A DNA stretch of 21,370 nucleotides, from positions 1 to 21,370 of the forward strand of contig MPUH01001194.1 of NCBI GenBank assembly GCA_001970955.1, in the 5' to 3' direction. Every line of letters begins with the position of its first letter. The first letter of the stretch is position 1. Origin of the DNA: Stentor coeruleus (Eukaryota > Ciliophora > Heterotrichea > Heterotrichida > Stentoridae). Below are positions 9,520-18,786 of this stretch, one piece after another. A program made the position numbers and the translations under genes. Under the pieces are notes generated by a model, which was not told the origin of the DNA, did not search any database, and was given only the letters and a program-made list of their open reading frames with translations.

Positions 9520-10306
9520 TAAAATGGATATTAAAACTTGCCATGGAAGAATGTGTATATTATTTATTAGTTTGAAAGACTTTGCTTTTTATCTAGAAAG
9601 TAGAAGTATTTAACTTTCATAGTGATTCTGATAGCAAGTATAGGATGGGAAATAATATTTCTTTTACTTTTCGAATATGGAGTTGAATTATTGAGAATAA
9701 ATCATATTTTTGAACTATAAAACGCAATAAAAATTTAATTCTTACATTCAAGTACTATTTCAATTCTTATTATGAATTATTTACTTTCTTTTGTTGCAGG
9801 TTCCTATCTATTAATGCTTACCATAATAACCTTTATAAGAGTTTTTTATCTATCTATTCTGTATAAGCCTCAGGCCAGCCTAGAAACCTTCATGCTAAGA
9901 TTTTTGCATGAAAATTAGAAATTCACATCAAAATCATCTTTGATTATATTAAATATTTATCTTTCACATAAAACTTGCCCTTTCAACTGATTCAGATAAG
10001 AAATTAGAAAAACATTTGCTAGTATATTCAAGGTTACTGAGTGAAATTTAGCTTTTTCATATTTTTGAGTTATGACTTCCTCATAATCCGTTGAGATATT
10101 TTTGGAGATTATGAACCTTCAGCTATAGGCTCAGATTATCACGCAATAATGAATGCTTCTATTGTGTTTTGATAAGTGAGTTTTGCATGACCAGTTGATG
10201 TTTTCTTCTCCTATGTAGATTTTTAGAGTTCTTGCATACACTGTCGATTTCGCTGTGCAAATGAAGTTGCTCATGCTTTTTCGCAGAAACACAACTTCTT
10301 TTATTA
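9520..10306. other. Intergenic region, nothing firm
   Basis: This is about 790 bp of AT-rich DNA between two plus-strand genes. A 7-bp hairpin, TTCATGC (9889-9895) with GCATGAA (9906-9912), was seen. The minus-strand frame over 10159-10305 is open and basic but lacks its own start and runs into the antisense of the next gene, so it is not called. Confidence 0.5.
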
Positions 10307-11878
10307 ATGGAAATTAAACAAAGAGAATATTGCCTTAGCAGATGCAAAACTGTAAGTATTAGAAGCTCTAGGCTCAAAAGTTCGAGAACAGTGTCATCAA
10401 CAACTCAATTATCATTAACCCAAAGGTCTTTAAAACCCAAACCGAATTTACTTGAAAAACTCCAAAACCGTAAAGGTAATACTATGCAAAAAGTTTCCTC
10501 AGAGTATGCTTCAGTTGTTATTAAAGCATTTATTTTACCTTTGATGAATGACAATGTTCAAAGTGCAAAGGAGGTTAGGAGATTAGTTTTGATGAATGGA
10601 TTAAAGCCTGCAAGAAAAGAGAATACTAATAAACTATCGATAATGCTAAATTTAGAGCTCAAATTGGCTCAAAAAAAACTTAGTAAATTAAAGAGAAGAT
10701 TTGATGTTGTAAATAGTGAAAACGAAGAGTTTAAAAAGCAGATAGAAGAATATAAAAAGAGCTTACATAGAAATACAGCTACTTATCAAGATCTGAGCTT
10801 TTATAAGGAAAAATATGGGCAGCCAGAAGAAAAAAAATCAAGTATATTAGCAGTTAAAACTCTTGAATATAAATTTGCAGCTCAAACTATTTATGAAAAA
10901 ATGATTGACCTATATTTCTCTTTGCACAAGGAGCAAGATAGCAATTCTTTTCTTAGGAAAGCAAAAATCCAATCTAAATTCTATAATGTCAACAATATGA
11001 TGATTAGTGCTATTGTTGGTGAAATGCTTAAAAACATCTACTTATCAAATGCTGCACTTTTTTCTAAAGAGAAAAATGAATATATGCTTAGGGGTGCTGT
11101 GATTTATATAAGGAGAAACTGTGATAATATATCTCTCAAAGAGGAAATTCAAATGAATGAAATTAAAAAGGTTTATACGGAAATACCGAAAATTCTTGAT
11201 AGGCTTATTATATTGAATAACACCAGATCCCAAACTTTCCAACACATAAAATCTATGAAATTCAACATAATCAGCAAAGTTAACAATCAAACAACCAACC
11301 TTAAGCAAGCTCAATATGAATGCGATAAACTTTATAAGGACTTCGAGAACTTAGAAATAAAATACTCAAACTTATTATTAGAATTTGAAAGTACACGAGA
11401 AAAAGTAAATGCAAAAGAAGCTCAAGATCGAAAACTAAACTCAGAACTTCTTTGCAAAGTTTGCCTTAAAAACTATTTCGAAGATAATAATTTTAATTGG
11501 TCATGCTGTAGACATACAACTGAATGGAATGGTTTTACTTATTGGTGTTGTGGTGAAAAGTTTAAAAATTCCCTTGGGTGCATAAAATCAAAGCACATCC
11601 CTGAGAACTTTGCAGCATTAAAAACTGCAGATTCGCCTAGTAAAAATGATGTTGATTTTTGTGTGTCTTGTAAAGAACAAGGACATATGTTTAACAGTTG
11701 TAGTAAAGATCCAAATGGGGAGATGAATGTGAAATCATTAAGTACAAGATCGAGATCAGAGACAGATTTGGGGAGAAATCGTGGACAAGGGAAGGTTGTA
11801 AGGCAAAACAGTTCAAGAATTATAAAATATGAGTGGAATGCAGATAAAGTGCTTAAGAAAAGAATAAAAATATTATAA
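10307..11878 (+). CDS. Coiled-coil protein with two C-terminal Cys/His clusters
   Basis: The 523-residue family is not recognised by name. The N-terminus (1-60) is basic and Ser-rich. Helical, probably coiled-coil segments lie near 110-160 and 330-380. Residues 383-430 form a dense Cys/His cluster (C383, C386, C400, C401, H403, C414, C415, C425, H430) with the core WSCCRH...YWCCG...GC....KH, which distantly recalls CHORD-type zinc domains but lacks their exact spacing. A CCHC zinc knuckle, C-x2-C-x4-H-x4-C, follows at 452-465. The C-terminus is Arg/Ser-rich and basic. CCHC knuckles often bind nucleic acid, and the basic tail fits that, but protein binding is equally possible. The first ATG after an AT-rich leader was taken as start; the stop is TAA. 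Confidence 0.82.
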   Translation: MEIKQREYCLSRCKTVSIRSSRLKSSRTVSSTTQLSLTQRSLKPKPNLLEKLQNRKGNTMQKVSSEYASVVIKAFILPLMNDNVQSAKEVRRLVLMNGLKPARKENTNKLSIMLNLELKLAQKKLSKLKRRFDVVNSENEEFKKQIEEYKKSLHRNTATYQDLSFYKEKYGQPEEKKSSILAVKTLEYKFAAQTIYEKMIDLYFSLHKEQDSNSFLRKAKIQSKFYNVNNMMISAIVGEMLKNIYLSNAALFSKEKNEYMLRGAVIYIRRNCDNISLKEEIQMNEIKKVYTEIPKILDRLIILNNTRSQTFQHIKSMKFNIISKVNNQTTNLKQAQYECDKLYKDFENLEIKYSNLLLEFESTREKVNAKEAQDRKLNSELLCKVCLKNYFEDNNFNWSCCRHTTEWNGFTYWCCGEKFKNSLGCIKSKHIPENFAALKTADSPSKNDVDFCVSCKEQGHMFNSCSKDPNGEMNVKSLSTRSRSETDLGRNRGQGKVVRQNSSRIIKYEWNADKVLKKRIKIL

Positions 11879-12343
11879 TATAACCCTTTTGCTAGTTTTA
11901 TGCTAAGATTTATAGTTTCGGATAAGAATCTGCAATACCCAAATTATTTGAGTTAAGTTAGGCTATTAAATTCTTCTTCTTTTAACCATAGTTCAACTAG
12001 ATTTGATTTTTTCTTTATTTTTTTCATGTCTTAAGTGAATCTTCTCTTTCAGTTCACATTAATAGCTCTAACTGAGAAGGTCCTAAAATATCTGTATTTA
12101 TTTCTATATTTATTTGATAAATTATTATACTTAAGTACTAACAAGGGCTGGACAATAGTCAAGCGATAATTCCTAAATACTAATTATACTAAAACTAATG
12201 CATTCTGCATTTTTGCTAATCTCAAAATCTTCACTTCATTATCAGTTATTTATATTTTAAACAACAAATCTTTTCATTAATCCTAATATTTAAACTATTT
12301 TAGCATATTTTATTATCACCTTGCAATTGTCAATATAAAAAAC
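11879..12343. other. Upstream region of the FYVE/PIP kinase gene
   Basis: This is 465 bp of AT-rich leader between two plus-strand genes. It holds the second copy of the 30-nt repeat and the CTAA-rich tract that follows it (about 12173-12201). No other motif stands out. Confidence 0.6.
12147..12176. repeat. 30-nt dispersed repeat, copy 2
   Basis: All 30 nt are identical to positions 8-37. As in copy 1, the next 25-30 nt are rich in TACTAA/CTAAAA-like words, so the related segment may extend to about 60 nt. It starts 197 bp before the ATG of the FYVE/PIP kinase. No third copy was found in the window on either strand. Confidence 0.85.
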
Positions 12344-15300
12344 ATGAAAGAACTTCCTTATTTACCTAAAGAGTGTTGGCTACCAGACTCCTCAAGCACA
12401 AACTGCTATAAGTGTGAAAAAAGTTTTAATGCCCTCCGTCGAAGACACCATTGCAGATACTGTGGGTATATATTTTGTTCTAACTGTTCAACAAGCAAGC
12501 ATCAGCTTGAAGATGGCACTCAAATTAAGCGTATATGTGAAAAGTGCTTAGATTCAATAATCAAATATATGACTAAGCCTAAAGCTGAAGCTGTGACTTA
12601 TCCAATTATACCAAATAAACATCCAGGTGTTAGGACTGTTCCATTGATAGATGAGACTAATGAGGATAGTGCTGAAGAAAGTGAGAGTGTAGATGTGGGA
12701 CTTACACTGCCTGAGGAGGAAAATGCTGAGCAAAGAGCACATGAAGTGTTTGAAGAAGTGAATAGTCATGAGTTTATTCAATATAATGAAGACGCGCAAC
12801 GGTACTTAGAAACACGTGTAAGCGCGCTTTTAGAAGAAAATGCTCTAGACAAATCCTGGAATACCCAAATAATAGAAGCAACAAAAACCGTTGTCACCTC
12901 AATATGCCCCTCAGTTCATTACCGTAAAGACTCCATGGACATTAACAATTATCTTCGCATCCTAAAAATTGTTGACAAAGAAAAATCTATAAAATATCTT
13001 AAAGGCGTTGTGTTCAAAAAAAATTTAGCAATCAAAAGGATGAGTAAAAAAGTTCAGTTCCCAAAAATTCTCATGCTCCAAGGGAACTCAGGCTTTTATT
13101 CTGAAGAAAAAAAGCTCGTTTCAATGCAAGAACTCGAAGAGCAAGAGCGTCATTACTCGACGATGCTCATAAAAAAATTCAACAACATCAAACCTGATGT
13201 CATTCTCACAGAAAAAAGTATGCCGCAAATACTCATAAGTTCTTTATCCCAATACAGTATCAGCATATTTATCAACGTAAAAATGAAAATCCTTCAATTA
13301 ATATCAAGATTAAGCACTGGGGAGATTCTTGAGCACATAGACCACACATCATGGAAAACTAATTATTTAGGCTATTGCAATGAATTTATTCAAGAAAGCA
13401 CTGGGGATTCAATGATAGCATGCTTTATCCACCCAGACAATAGTTATCTATGTGGTTCAGTATTGCTATATGGACCTGAGAAGGATGAGTTGAAGAAAGT
13501 TAGTAAGGTTTTGAGGGAGATGGTTTTGGAATATAGGAACATATTTTTGGAAAGATATGTGTTTTTACAGTGTGGGATGCAAAATATCCCAAACATATTC
13601 TTAGAAATGCACTCAACTAACTCAATTTTCAAACACTTGTCAATATTTGGCAGCAAACCTTGCACTAAGCCTGGGGTTCATAATATTAAATACTATACAA
13701 ATAATGGTAAAGCTCTTGGGGACTATGTTTTGAATATGATGGTCAGCCCAGAGACTAGGTGTGAGTCTGGTAGGGTGCACAAGCTTGGTGTGCATACTTA
13801 TTATTACTGTAAAAGATCAGGAAGGGTGAGAATATCGATGCATAAGACCAACTGTGATTTTAATGAACTTATGATAGCAAAAGAGTGCACACGATGCAGA
13901 AAAGTTATAATCAACCCAGTTCAATTAAGTAAATCTGCCTGGGAGTACTCTTTTAATAAGTTTCTTGATAACTTTTTTACAGAAATCCCTGTTTCTCACG
14001 TCACATCAACCTGCTTCCATGATTTTTTCAAAGCAGGAAATTTCACTTTCTCATATCGGAACCTCCAAGTTAATATAGAATGGGAAAACACTCAAATGCT
14101 CAACATAGTTCAAATGAAAACAACTTTTAACCATGAATATTATCAAGTACTGACTAAGAACGCAGTCAAAGATCTAAAATACAATTCAGAATATGTGATT
14201 AAAGAAATGTATAGGGCTTCAAATGAGCTTATGATTCAATTAAGCTCAGTGAATTCAGCAGAGTTCGCTGAAGATATTGAAAAAATCACTGAAGAACTCC
14301 AGCATTTAGGTCATTCAATAGACGCGATCAAGTCTTTCCTTCCAGAAATGAACTTAGACAAATTTTCCAATTACTTAGAAGTTGAAAACTACAGGAGGAA
14401 TTTATTTTTGATGTGCTGTTCAATGAAAATCAATATTGTCAACATAAGTGCCCATATAAGAAGGTTGAAATATAATGATAAATATAAGGAAAAGTCTGGA
14501 AATTCGGATACTACAGAAAGTTTTAGCTACAAATTTTGTTATAATAATGATCATGAAAGTCCGATTTTAAGCTTGTCAGAAAGCATTGATGAAGATGATT
14601 ATTTGATCAGTAGCCCGAATTTTCAAGCATTACAACAAGGGTGTATGAATTTTCCTGTGGGTCGAGAGAATTTGTGTATTCCTATTGATGAGAATGATCA
14701 TTTTTCGCTGATTGCTTATGCTTTGAATACACAAGAGTATTATGATAAAGTTGTTGCAGAGATTAGTGGGCCTGATGATTTGGTGGAGGTCTCTGAAAGC
14801 AGCCTGAACACGCATTTCGCACATTTTTTTACGAATTTTGAAGAGGAAGAAATTATTGATCACATGTTTAAAGAGTCAATTTTTAGGCTTTATGGGAATT
14901 ATTTGTCGGTTTATATCACAATGTACTATGCAAAACAGTTTCACGTTATAAGGAACTTTAAGTCAGGGACTGAAAGAGAAATTTTACTTAGCTTATCAAA
15001 ATCAGAACCTAGCTCAGCACAGCTAGGCAAAAGCAAAGCTTATTTTAAATTTTCAGCAGACAGAAAGTTTTTGACTAAAGTTTTAGATGAAAAGCATTTT
15101 CAAATGTTTCTTGACCTCGCTCCGAATTACTTCAGACATGTTTATATGAGCTCATATCATAATATGCCATCTTGCCTACTTAAAACTTTGGGAGCTTATA
15201 AGATCCAGGTCAAAAATCATTCAACAGGGAAAAGCCATACAGAATGGCTTGTTTTATCAGAAAATCTTGGATATGGTATGCCAAAAGGTATTAAAGTTTA

Positions 15301-15700
15301 TGATCTTAAAGGAACTGATAACCAAAAAAGGAAAGTTAAAGAAGGAGATGGAAGGACAAAAATGGATTTGAATTTTCTTGAAGATTTTAAAGGCATACCT
15401 TTAACTGTGCCCCCAGAAGCTAAGAGAATACTTGATGCATCAATTTGGAACGATACACTTTTTTTATCAAAACACAATATTATAGACTATTCTTTGCTTG
15501 TTATGATTTCATTAGAAGATAATATTATTGTCGCTGGGATAATTGATTATACTGAGCAGTACACATTAGAAAAGGCGATTGAAAGCAAATATAAAAAGGT
15601 TGTTGGCACAGAAATGCCTACAATAACACACCCAAATGTGTATAGGCAAAGATTTAGAACTCAAGTCACACAACTCTACTTTATGAGTTTAGAGAACTGA
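12344..15700 (+). CDS. Fab1/PIKfyve-type phosphatidylinositol 3-phosphate 5-kinase (compact)
   Basis: Fab1/PIKfyve makes PI(3,5)P2 from PI3P on endosomes and lysosomes or vacuoles. All its hallmark parts are here in 1118 residues. An N-terminal FYVE finger (about 8-70) has WLPD 12-15, RRRHHCR 32-38 and all eight zinc cysteines (21, 24, 37, 40, 45, 48, 65, 68). A TCP1/chaperonin-like region (about 220-400) contains FKKNLAIKRM. A Fab1-specific Cys/His-rich region (about 474-545) follows. The C-terminal PIP kinase domain (about 845-1118) has DLKG 987-990, DYSLLV from D1048 and IID 1066-1068. Catalytic motifs are intact. The protein is about half the length of yeast or human enzymes, and no DEP domain was seen. 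The reading ends at TGA 15698-15700, where a Trp is expected; see findings. The 30-nt repeat lies upstream. Confidence 0.93.
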   Translation: MKELPYLPKECWLPDSSSTNCYKCEKSFNALRRRHHCRYCGYIFCSNCSTSKHQLEDGTQIKRICEKCLDSIIKYMTKPKAEAVTYPIIPNKHPGVRTVPLIDETNEDSAEESESVDVGLTLPEEENAEQRAHEVFEEVNSHEFIQYNEDAQRYLETRVSALLEENALDKSWNTQIIEATKTVVTSICPSVHYRKDSMDINNYLRILKIVDKEKSIKYLKGVVFKKNLAIKRMSKKVQFPKILMLQGNSGFYSEEKKLVSMQELEEQERHYSTMLIKKFNNIKPDVILTEKSMPQILISSLSQYSISIFINVKMKILQLISRLSTGEILEHIDHTSWKTNYLGYCNEFIQESTGDSMIACFIHPDNSYLCGSVLLYGPEKDELKKVSKVLREMVLEYRNIFLERYVFLQCGMQNIPNIFLEMHSTNSIFKHLSIFGSKPCTKPGVHNIKYYTNNGKALGDYVLNMMVSPETRCESGRVHKLGVHTYYYCKRSGRVRISMHKTNCDFNELMIAKECTRCRKVIINPVQLSKSAWEYSFNKFLDNFFTEIPVSHVTSTCFHDFFKAGNFTFSYRNLQVNIEWENTQMLNIVQMKTTFNHEYYQVLTKNAVKDLKYNSEYVIKEMYRASNELMIQLSSVNSAEFAEDIEKITEELQHLGHSIDAIKSFLPEMNLDKFSNYLEVENYRRNLFLMCCSMKINIVNISAHIRRLKYNDKYKEKSGNSDTTESFSYKFCYNNDHESPILSLSESIDEDDYLISSPNFQALQQGCMNFPVGRENLCIPIDENDHFSLIAYALNTQEYYDKVVAEISGPDDLVEVSESSLNTHFAHFFTNFEEEEIIDHMFKESIFRLYGNYLSVYITMYYAKQFHVIRNFKSGTEREILLSLSKSEPSSAQLGKSKAYFKFSADRKFLTKVLDEKHFQMFLDLAPNYFRHVYMSSYHNMPSCLLKTLGAYKIQVKNHSTGKSHTEWLVLSENLGYGMPKGIKVYDLKGTDNQKRKVKEGDGRTKMDLNFLEDFKGIPLTVPPEAKRILDASIWNDTLFLSKHNIIDYSLLVMISLEDNIIVAGIIDYTEQYTLEKAIESKYKKVVGTEMPTITHPNVYRQRFRTQVTQLYFMSLEN

Positions 15701-15816
15701 CATGAGCTGGCTGTTAATAATTAATATTTAATTTCTTGGAGTGAATTTTAATCTTCAAGCATTAAGAGTTCTTTCAATGATATGCATTTTTAGTGCATAA
15801 TCCAATATTCGATAAA

Positions 15817-15990
15817 ATGTTCTCATTATTTTTACTACTTTCCTTATCGTTTCATCAAAGTTTTTGTGCTTTTCAAACTGTCAGTAAAAGTAAAGAAATG
15901 ATCACAGGTAATTTGCTGCCTTGCAAATATATAACATACAACTCTTATTGTGTAGCCTACTTGATTGATGAGCTCAGCAATATAGTTTAG
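15817..15990 (+). CDS. Doubtful small ORF with signal-peptide-like start
   Basis: From ATG 15817 the frame encodes 57 residues starting MFSLFLLLSLSFHQSFCAFQ, which looks like a signal peptide with a possible cleavage after CA. The rest is short with two further cysteines (LPCKY and NSYC). The stop is TAG. No homologue is recognised and hydrophobic runs arise easily in T-rich DNA, so it may be chance. A transcript or a conserved copy in a relative would be needed to accept it. Confidence 0.2.
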   Translation: MFSLFLLLSLSFHQSFCAFQTVSKSKEMITGNLLPCKYITYNSYCVAYLIDELSNIV

Positions 15991-16350
15991 TTTTCCTCGT
16001 AGAGGTGTCTCTATTTCTTAAAATTTTGAATTTTCTTCATGTTTTGTTTACTTTAATCTACATAAAGCTTATTACTCCATAAATCTATTGAATCTGCAGA
16101 CATACTTCACTCAAAGAAATTGCTGAAGTTATATTTGCTTTTCTAAATTGTAATCAGCTCAGTAGATCATGCTCCATATTATAATGCTATGATAAAAAAT
16201 GTTCCTTCTTCACAACTACGCCTTTTCCTTACCTCTTATTTGAGTACTTTAATTTTCTTGTCATGAGTCTTTTACTTAGAATAATCTGGCCTATAACTTA
16301 TCTATATATACATATGTTACCAAAATTACCAATAAAAATATTTTATCTCA

Positions 16351-16753
16351 CTAAATCAAATTGCTTTTAAGCCAGTCTTCATCAGAATCTTCAATCATCC
16401 CTAAAACCAAAGAAATAGCTATAGCGTCTATTAGAATTTTCAAAGTTAAATCTTCAAAAATGCCATAACTCAAAAAACATCGTAGCTTCTTTAATCATCA
16501 GCTGATTGCCTTTATAAAATACTTTTCTTGATTTTTCAGAGTAAGAAGAAATGCCAACCTAAGAGTCACTATGCAAAAGCTTGCAAGTTCAATTATCCTC
16601 CGTATTTTTCAAGATCAAGAAACTTTTGTCATTTTTAATTAAATCTATGCTAAAAAAGTTCTTAAGTCAGCTTTGCAATATCACCTGGGTCTATACTAAA
16701 TTGAAGTCATCTCTAAAAACTAAAGGTTTCCAAAGATTATCCTAACTATCCAT
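16351..16753 (-). pseudogene. Possible decayed small gene (nonsense and frameshift)
   Basis: Reading the minus strand from ATG 16753-16751 gives a protein-like frame broken by TAG 16744-16742, TAG 16693-16691, TGA 16669-16667, TGA 16591-16589 and TAG 16561-16559. The last clean run (16558-16457) contains SEKSRKVFYKGNQLMIKE. It appears to shift at a run of five T (16460-16456) into a 34-codon run ending DSDEDWLKSNLI and TAG 16353-16351. The nonsense codons could each arise from Gln or Trp codons by one transition. However, the number of stops before the shift is close to random expectation and another frame is also partly open. The family is not recognised. Confidence 0.22.
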
Positions 16754-16995
16754 TTATTTTATAAATTAAAATTTATATTTAGATAGCAGACCAAAGCCTG
16801 GAACTCAAAAAACAAAAAAGCTCTTAAGAAGTTTTTGCCATAAAAGATTTCTTATAAAAAATCATGTCTTGAAATTATTACGGAGAGTTTGATTATTTAA
16901 AGGAATAATTTATAGGGATTAGGAAAATTATAATTTATGCAGACGCTTTTTAATATAATTAGTATAAATATTCTGAGATTAGTTATGGCTCAGAT

Positions 16996-17076
16996 GACAC
17001 TTTGGCCGAGCGGTTAAGGCGATAGCCTGCTAAGCTATTGGGATTTCCCGCGTGAGTTCAAATCTCACAGGTGTCG
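16996..17076 (+). tRNA. tRNA-Ser (anticodon GCT)
   Basis: A complete 81-nt class II tRNA without intron. Acceptor stem GACACTT pairs with AGGTGTC (one G-T pair), discriminator G. D-arm TGGCCGAGCGGTTAAGGC, anticodon stem ATAGC/GCTAT with loop CTGCTAA (anticodon GCT at 17029-17031, reading AGC/AGT), long variable arm with GGGA...TCCC, and T-arm GTGAG/CTCAC around TTCAAAT. CCA is not encoded, as in eukaryotes. The A-box (TGGCCGAGCGG) and B-box (GTTCAAATC) serve as internal pol III promoter. Confidence 0.97.
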
Positions 17077-17082
17077 TTTTTT
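17077..17082 (+). terminator. Pol III T-run terminator of tRNA-Ser
   Basis: Six T residues directly follow the discriminator base. This is the standard RNA polymerase III stop signal. Confidence 0.85.
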
Positions 17083-18141
17083 ATTCTTGGCTAGTTTGGG
17101 GTTATATTTCGTGATAATATATATCTAAATTTTTTAAGAAATATTCTATATAACCAATTTATTTTAGATATAAAATTGAATTGATTCTTGGTAAGACCAG
17201 ATCAATAAGAAAAAATTATGAAATGTTTTAAAGGTGCAATTAAGAAAGTTGACAGAAGGATACAGTCTAGAGAATATATTTAAAATAGTATTTCTATTAG
17301 ATCTCAACAAGAAAACTCTTTTTTCAGGAGTATCTTCGACTCTAACTAGTACCCTTTGAACCTTATAGCATGATGATACTTCCGTTTTTCAAGCTTACAT
17401 TCTCTATTTGGACAAAAATTTTCTCTCCTCCAATAACTTCATCTTTTACTTGAAGATTATTTTTTGTCAACTCTTAAAATTACTGAAAAAGCTATACTAA
17501 TGTATCACTGCATAACATGCTCATAGCAATAGCTATAATTAGTATACTTTACTTATCCAATAATACCTTAAAAGTAAAGCATACAGCAATCACTTAATTT
17601 TCTCTGAAAATGTTTCTTTTCCTTACAGAAACACTTTCCCATTTTTTAAATACATTTTAAGTTTTGATCTCTGCTCATTGTCATTGGATAAGTATGCTTT
17701 GGGCACCTTTTAGATCTGATAAAGATTTTTCTCAAAAATATAACTTATGCATGTATTTTTATAGAAAATATATCAAGAAGGTTTACGCATTGACTTTTCA
17801 AAGTTCAATTCTTCAAGCGTTTATTAATTTTCTCAGGGAAAATTACTATGAAATAATCCTATCTCACTTACTTCTATCAGAAAAAAAAATATTCCTATAG
17901 GATTTAAAATCAAGCAGAACAAAATAAATCTTTATTGTTAAAATCATCGAAAAATTATAATTTATAATATTTTTCCTATTATATAGATTATGATAAATCA
18001 AACTGTGCTAGATTAAAAAACTTCAAGTGTTTATAATATACAGTAACTTGCTTTATCATGTTTTTTCTTTCAAAAGCATTAACTGTATTTCGACAAATAT
18101 TGGTTTTTATTATATAATAAACTCTATTATTTGCATAATAC
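17083..18141. other. Intergenic region, nothing supportable
   Basis: This is about 1.06 kb of AT-rich DNA. A 78-codon plus-strand frame at 17664-17900 begins at a non-ATG codon and has no recognisable features (first ATG 17694). No RNA gene or repeat was found. Confidence 0.5.
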
Positions 18142-18438
18142 TTATATGATTATGCATGAACAGCCTTTCTTTTTATCACTCTTCTTTATGTTTGGTGGCT
18201 TAGGCATAGAATGGTTTTCGTATTTAAGCAGGGGAACCTCATAAATAGTGTGGATTGGCATTTTATTTTTATCAGGAAAAGATACCGATTTTTGCCTTTT
18301 TGGTAATCGATTCGCTTCTTGGTGTCTTTGTCTACCTTCAGGTATAAGAGATTTCGATCTTAAGATTGATTTTTTTATGGGACTCATTTGAGCTAATTCA
18401 TCCTGTGTAGAAGAGTTTTCATTTTTAGGATTAGACAT
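18142..18438 (-). CDS. Small CaaX-anchored protein with a PP1-docking motif
   Basis: This 98-residue protein is polar, basic and probably disordered. It has two recognisable short motifs. KSVSF at 50-54 fits the RVxF motif used to dock on protein phosphatase 1, and it sits in a context (VSFPDKN..PIHTIYEVP) like that of several PP1 regulators. The C-terminus KKKGCSCIII has a basic patch, Cys93 and a CaaX box at Cys95. That combination predicts prenylation plus possible palmitoylation, hence membrane attachment. The final Ile would favour geranylgeranylation in known systems. A membrane-anchored PP1 regulator or targeting subunit is the natural inference. No family name is claimed. The ATG at 18438-18436 is the only reasonable start; the stop is TAA. 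It stands alone between AT-rich regions. Confidence 0.72.
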   Translation of the reverse strand: MSNPKNENSSTQDELAQMSPIKKSILRSKSLIPEGRQRHQEANRLPKRQKSVSFPDKNKMPIHTIYEVPLLKYENHSMPKPPNIKKSDKKKGCSCIII

Positions 18439-18786
18439 TTATAACTATGATAATCAATTTGGAATTTAAATGCATATATTAAATCTCAGTTTGGTAATTG
18501 AATCCGATAATAATTAGCATGTTCAGCTGTAATCCTTGCTTAAAAATATATAAATTTACCCTCATATATACTCTAATTTTACACATATTCGACTTTACTA
18601 ATCTCTATAAAACTCCTAAGCTTGCTCTTAATTTTTTTTGTAATAAACGCATTGCATCTAAAAGATAATAATTAATAGCTTTTATCATATAAAATATGCC
18701 ATCCTTAAATACATAATATAATATTATCATCTTCAAAAATTAATTTTAATTCCGAAAAACTATTTTTACACAAATCTTTATTTAAA

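Larger units (their letters stand above)
15701..16995. other. Intergenic region with weak coding-like stretches
   Basis: This is about 1.3 kb between the PIP kinase and the tRNA. It contains the short possible secreted ORF at 15817-15990 and the possible decayed minus-strand ORF at 16351-16753. The plus-strand frame after 15990 stays partly open to about 16290 with many stops. Nothing else is supportable. Confidence 0.5.

Noticed and set aside
10159..10377. 72-codon minus-strand ORF
   Set aside because: Its first third is antisense to the 10307 gene and it has no independent start in the intergenic part.
17664..17900. 78-codon plus-strand ORF
   Set aside because: Non-ATG start, AT-driven composition, no motif or context support.
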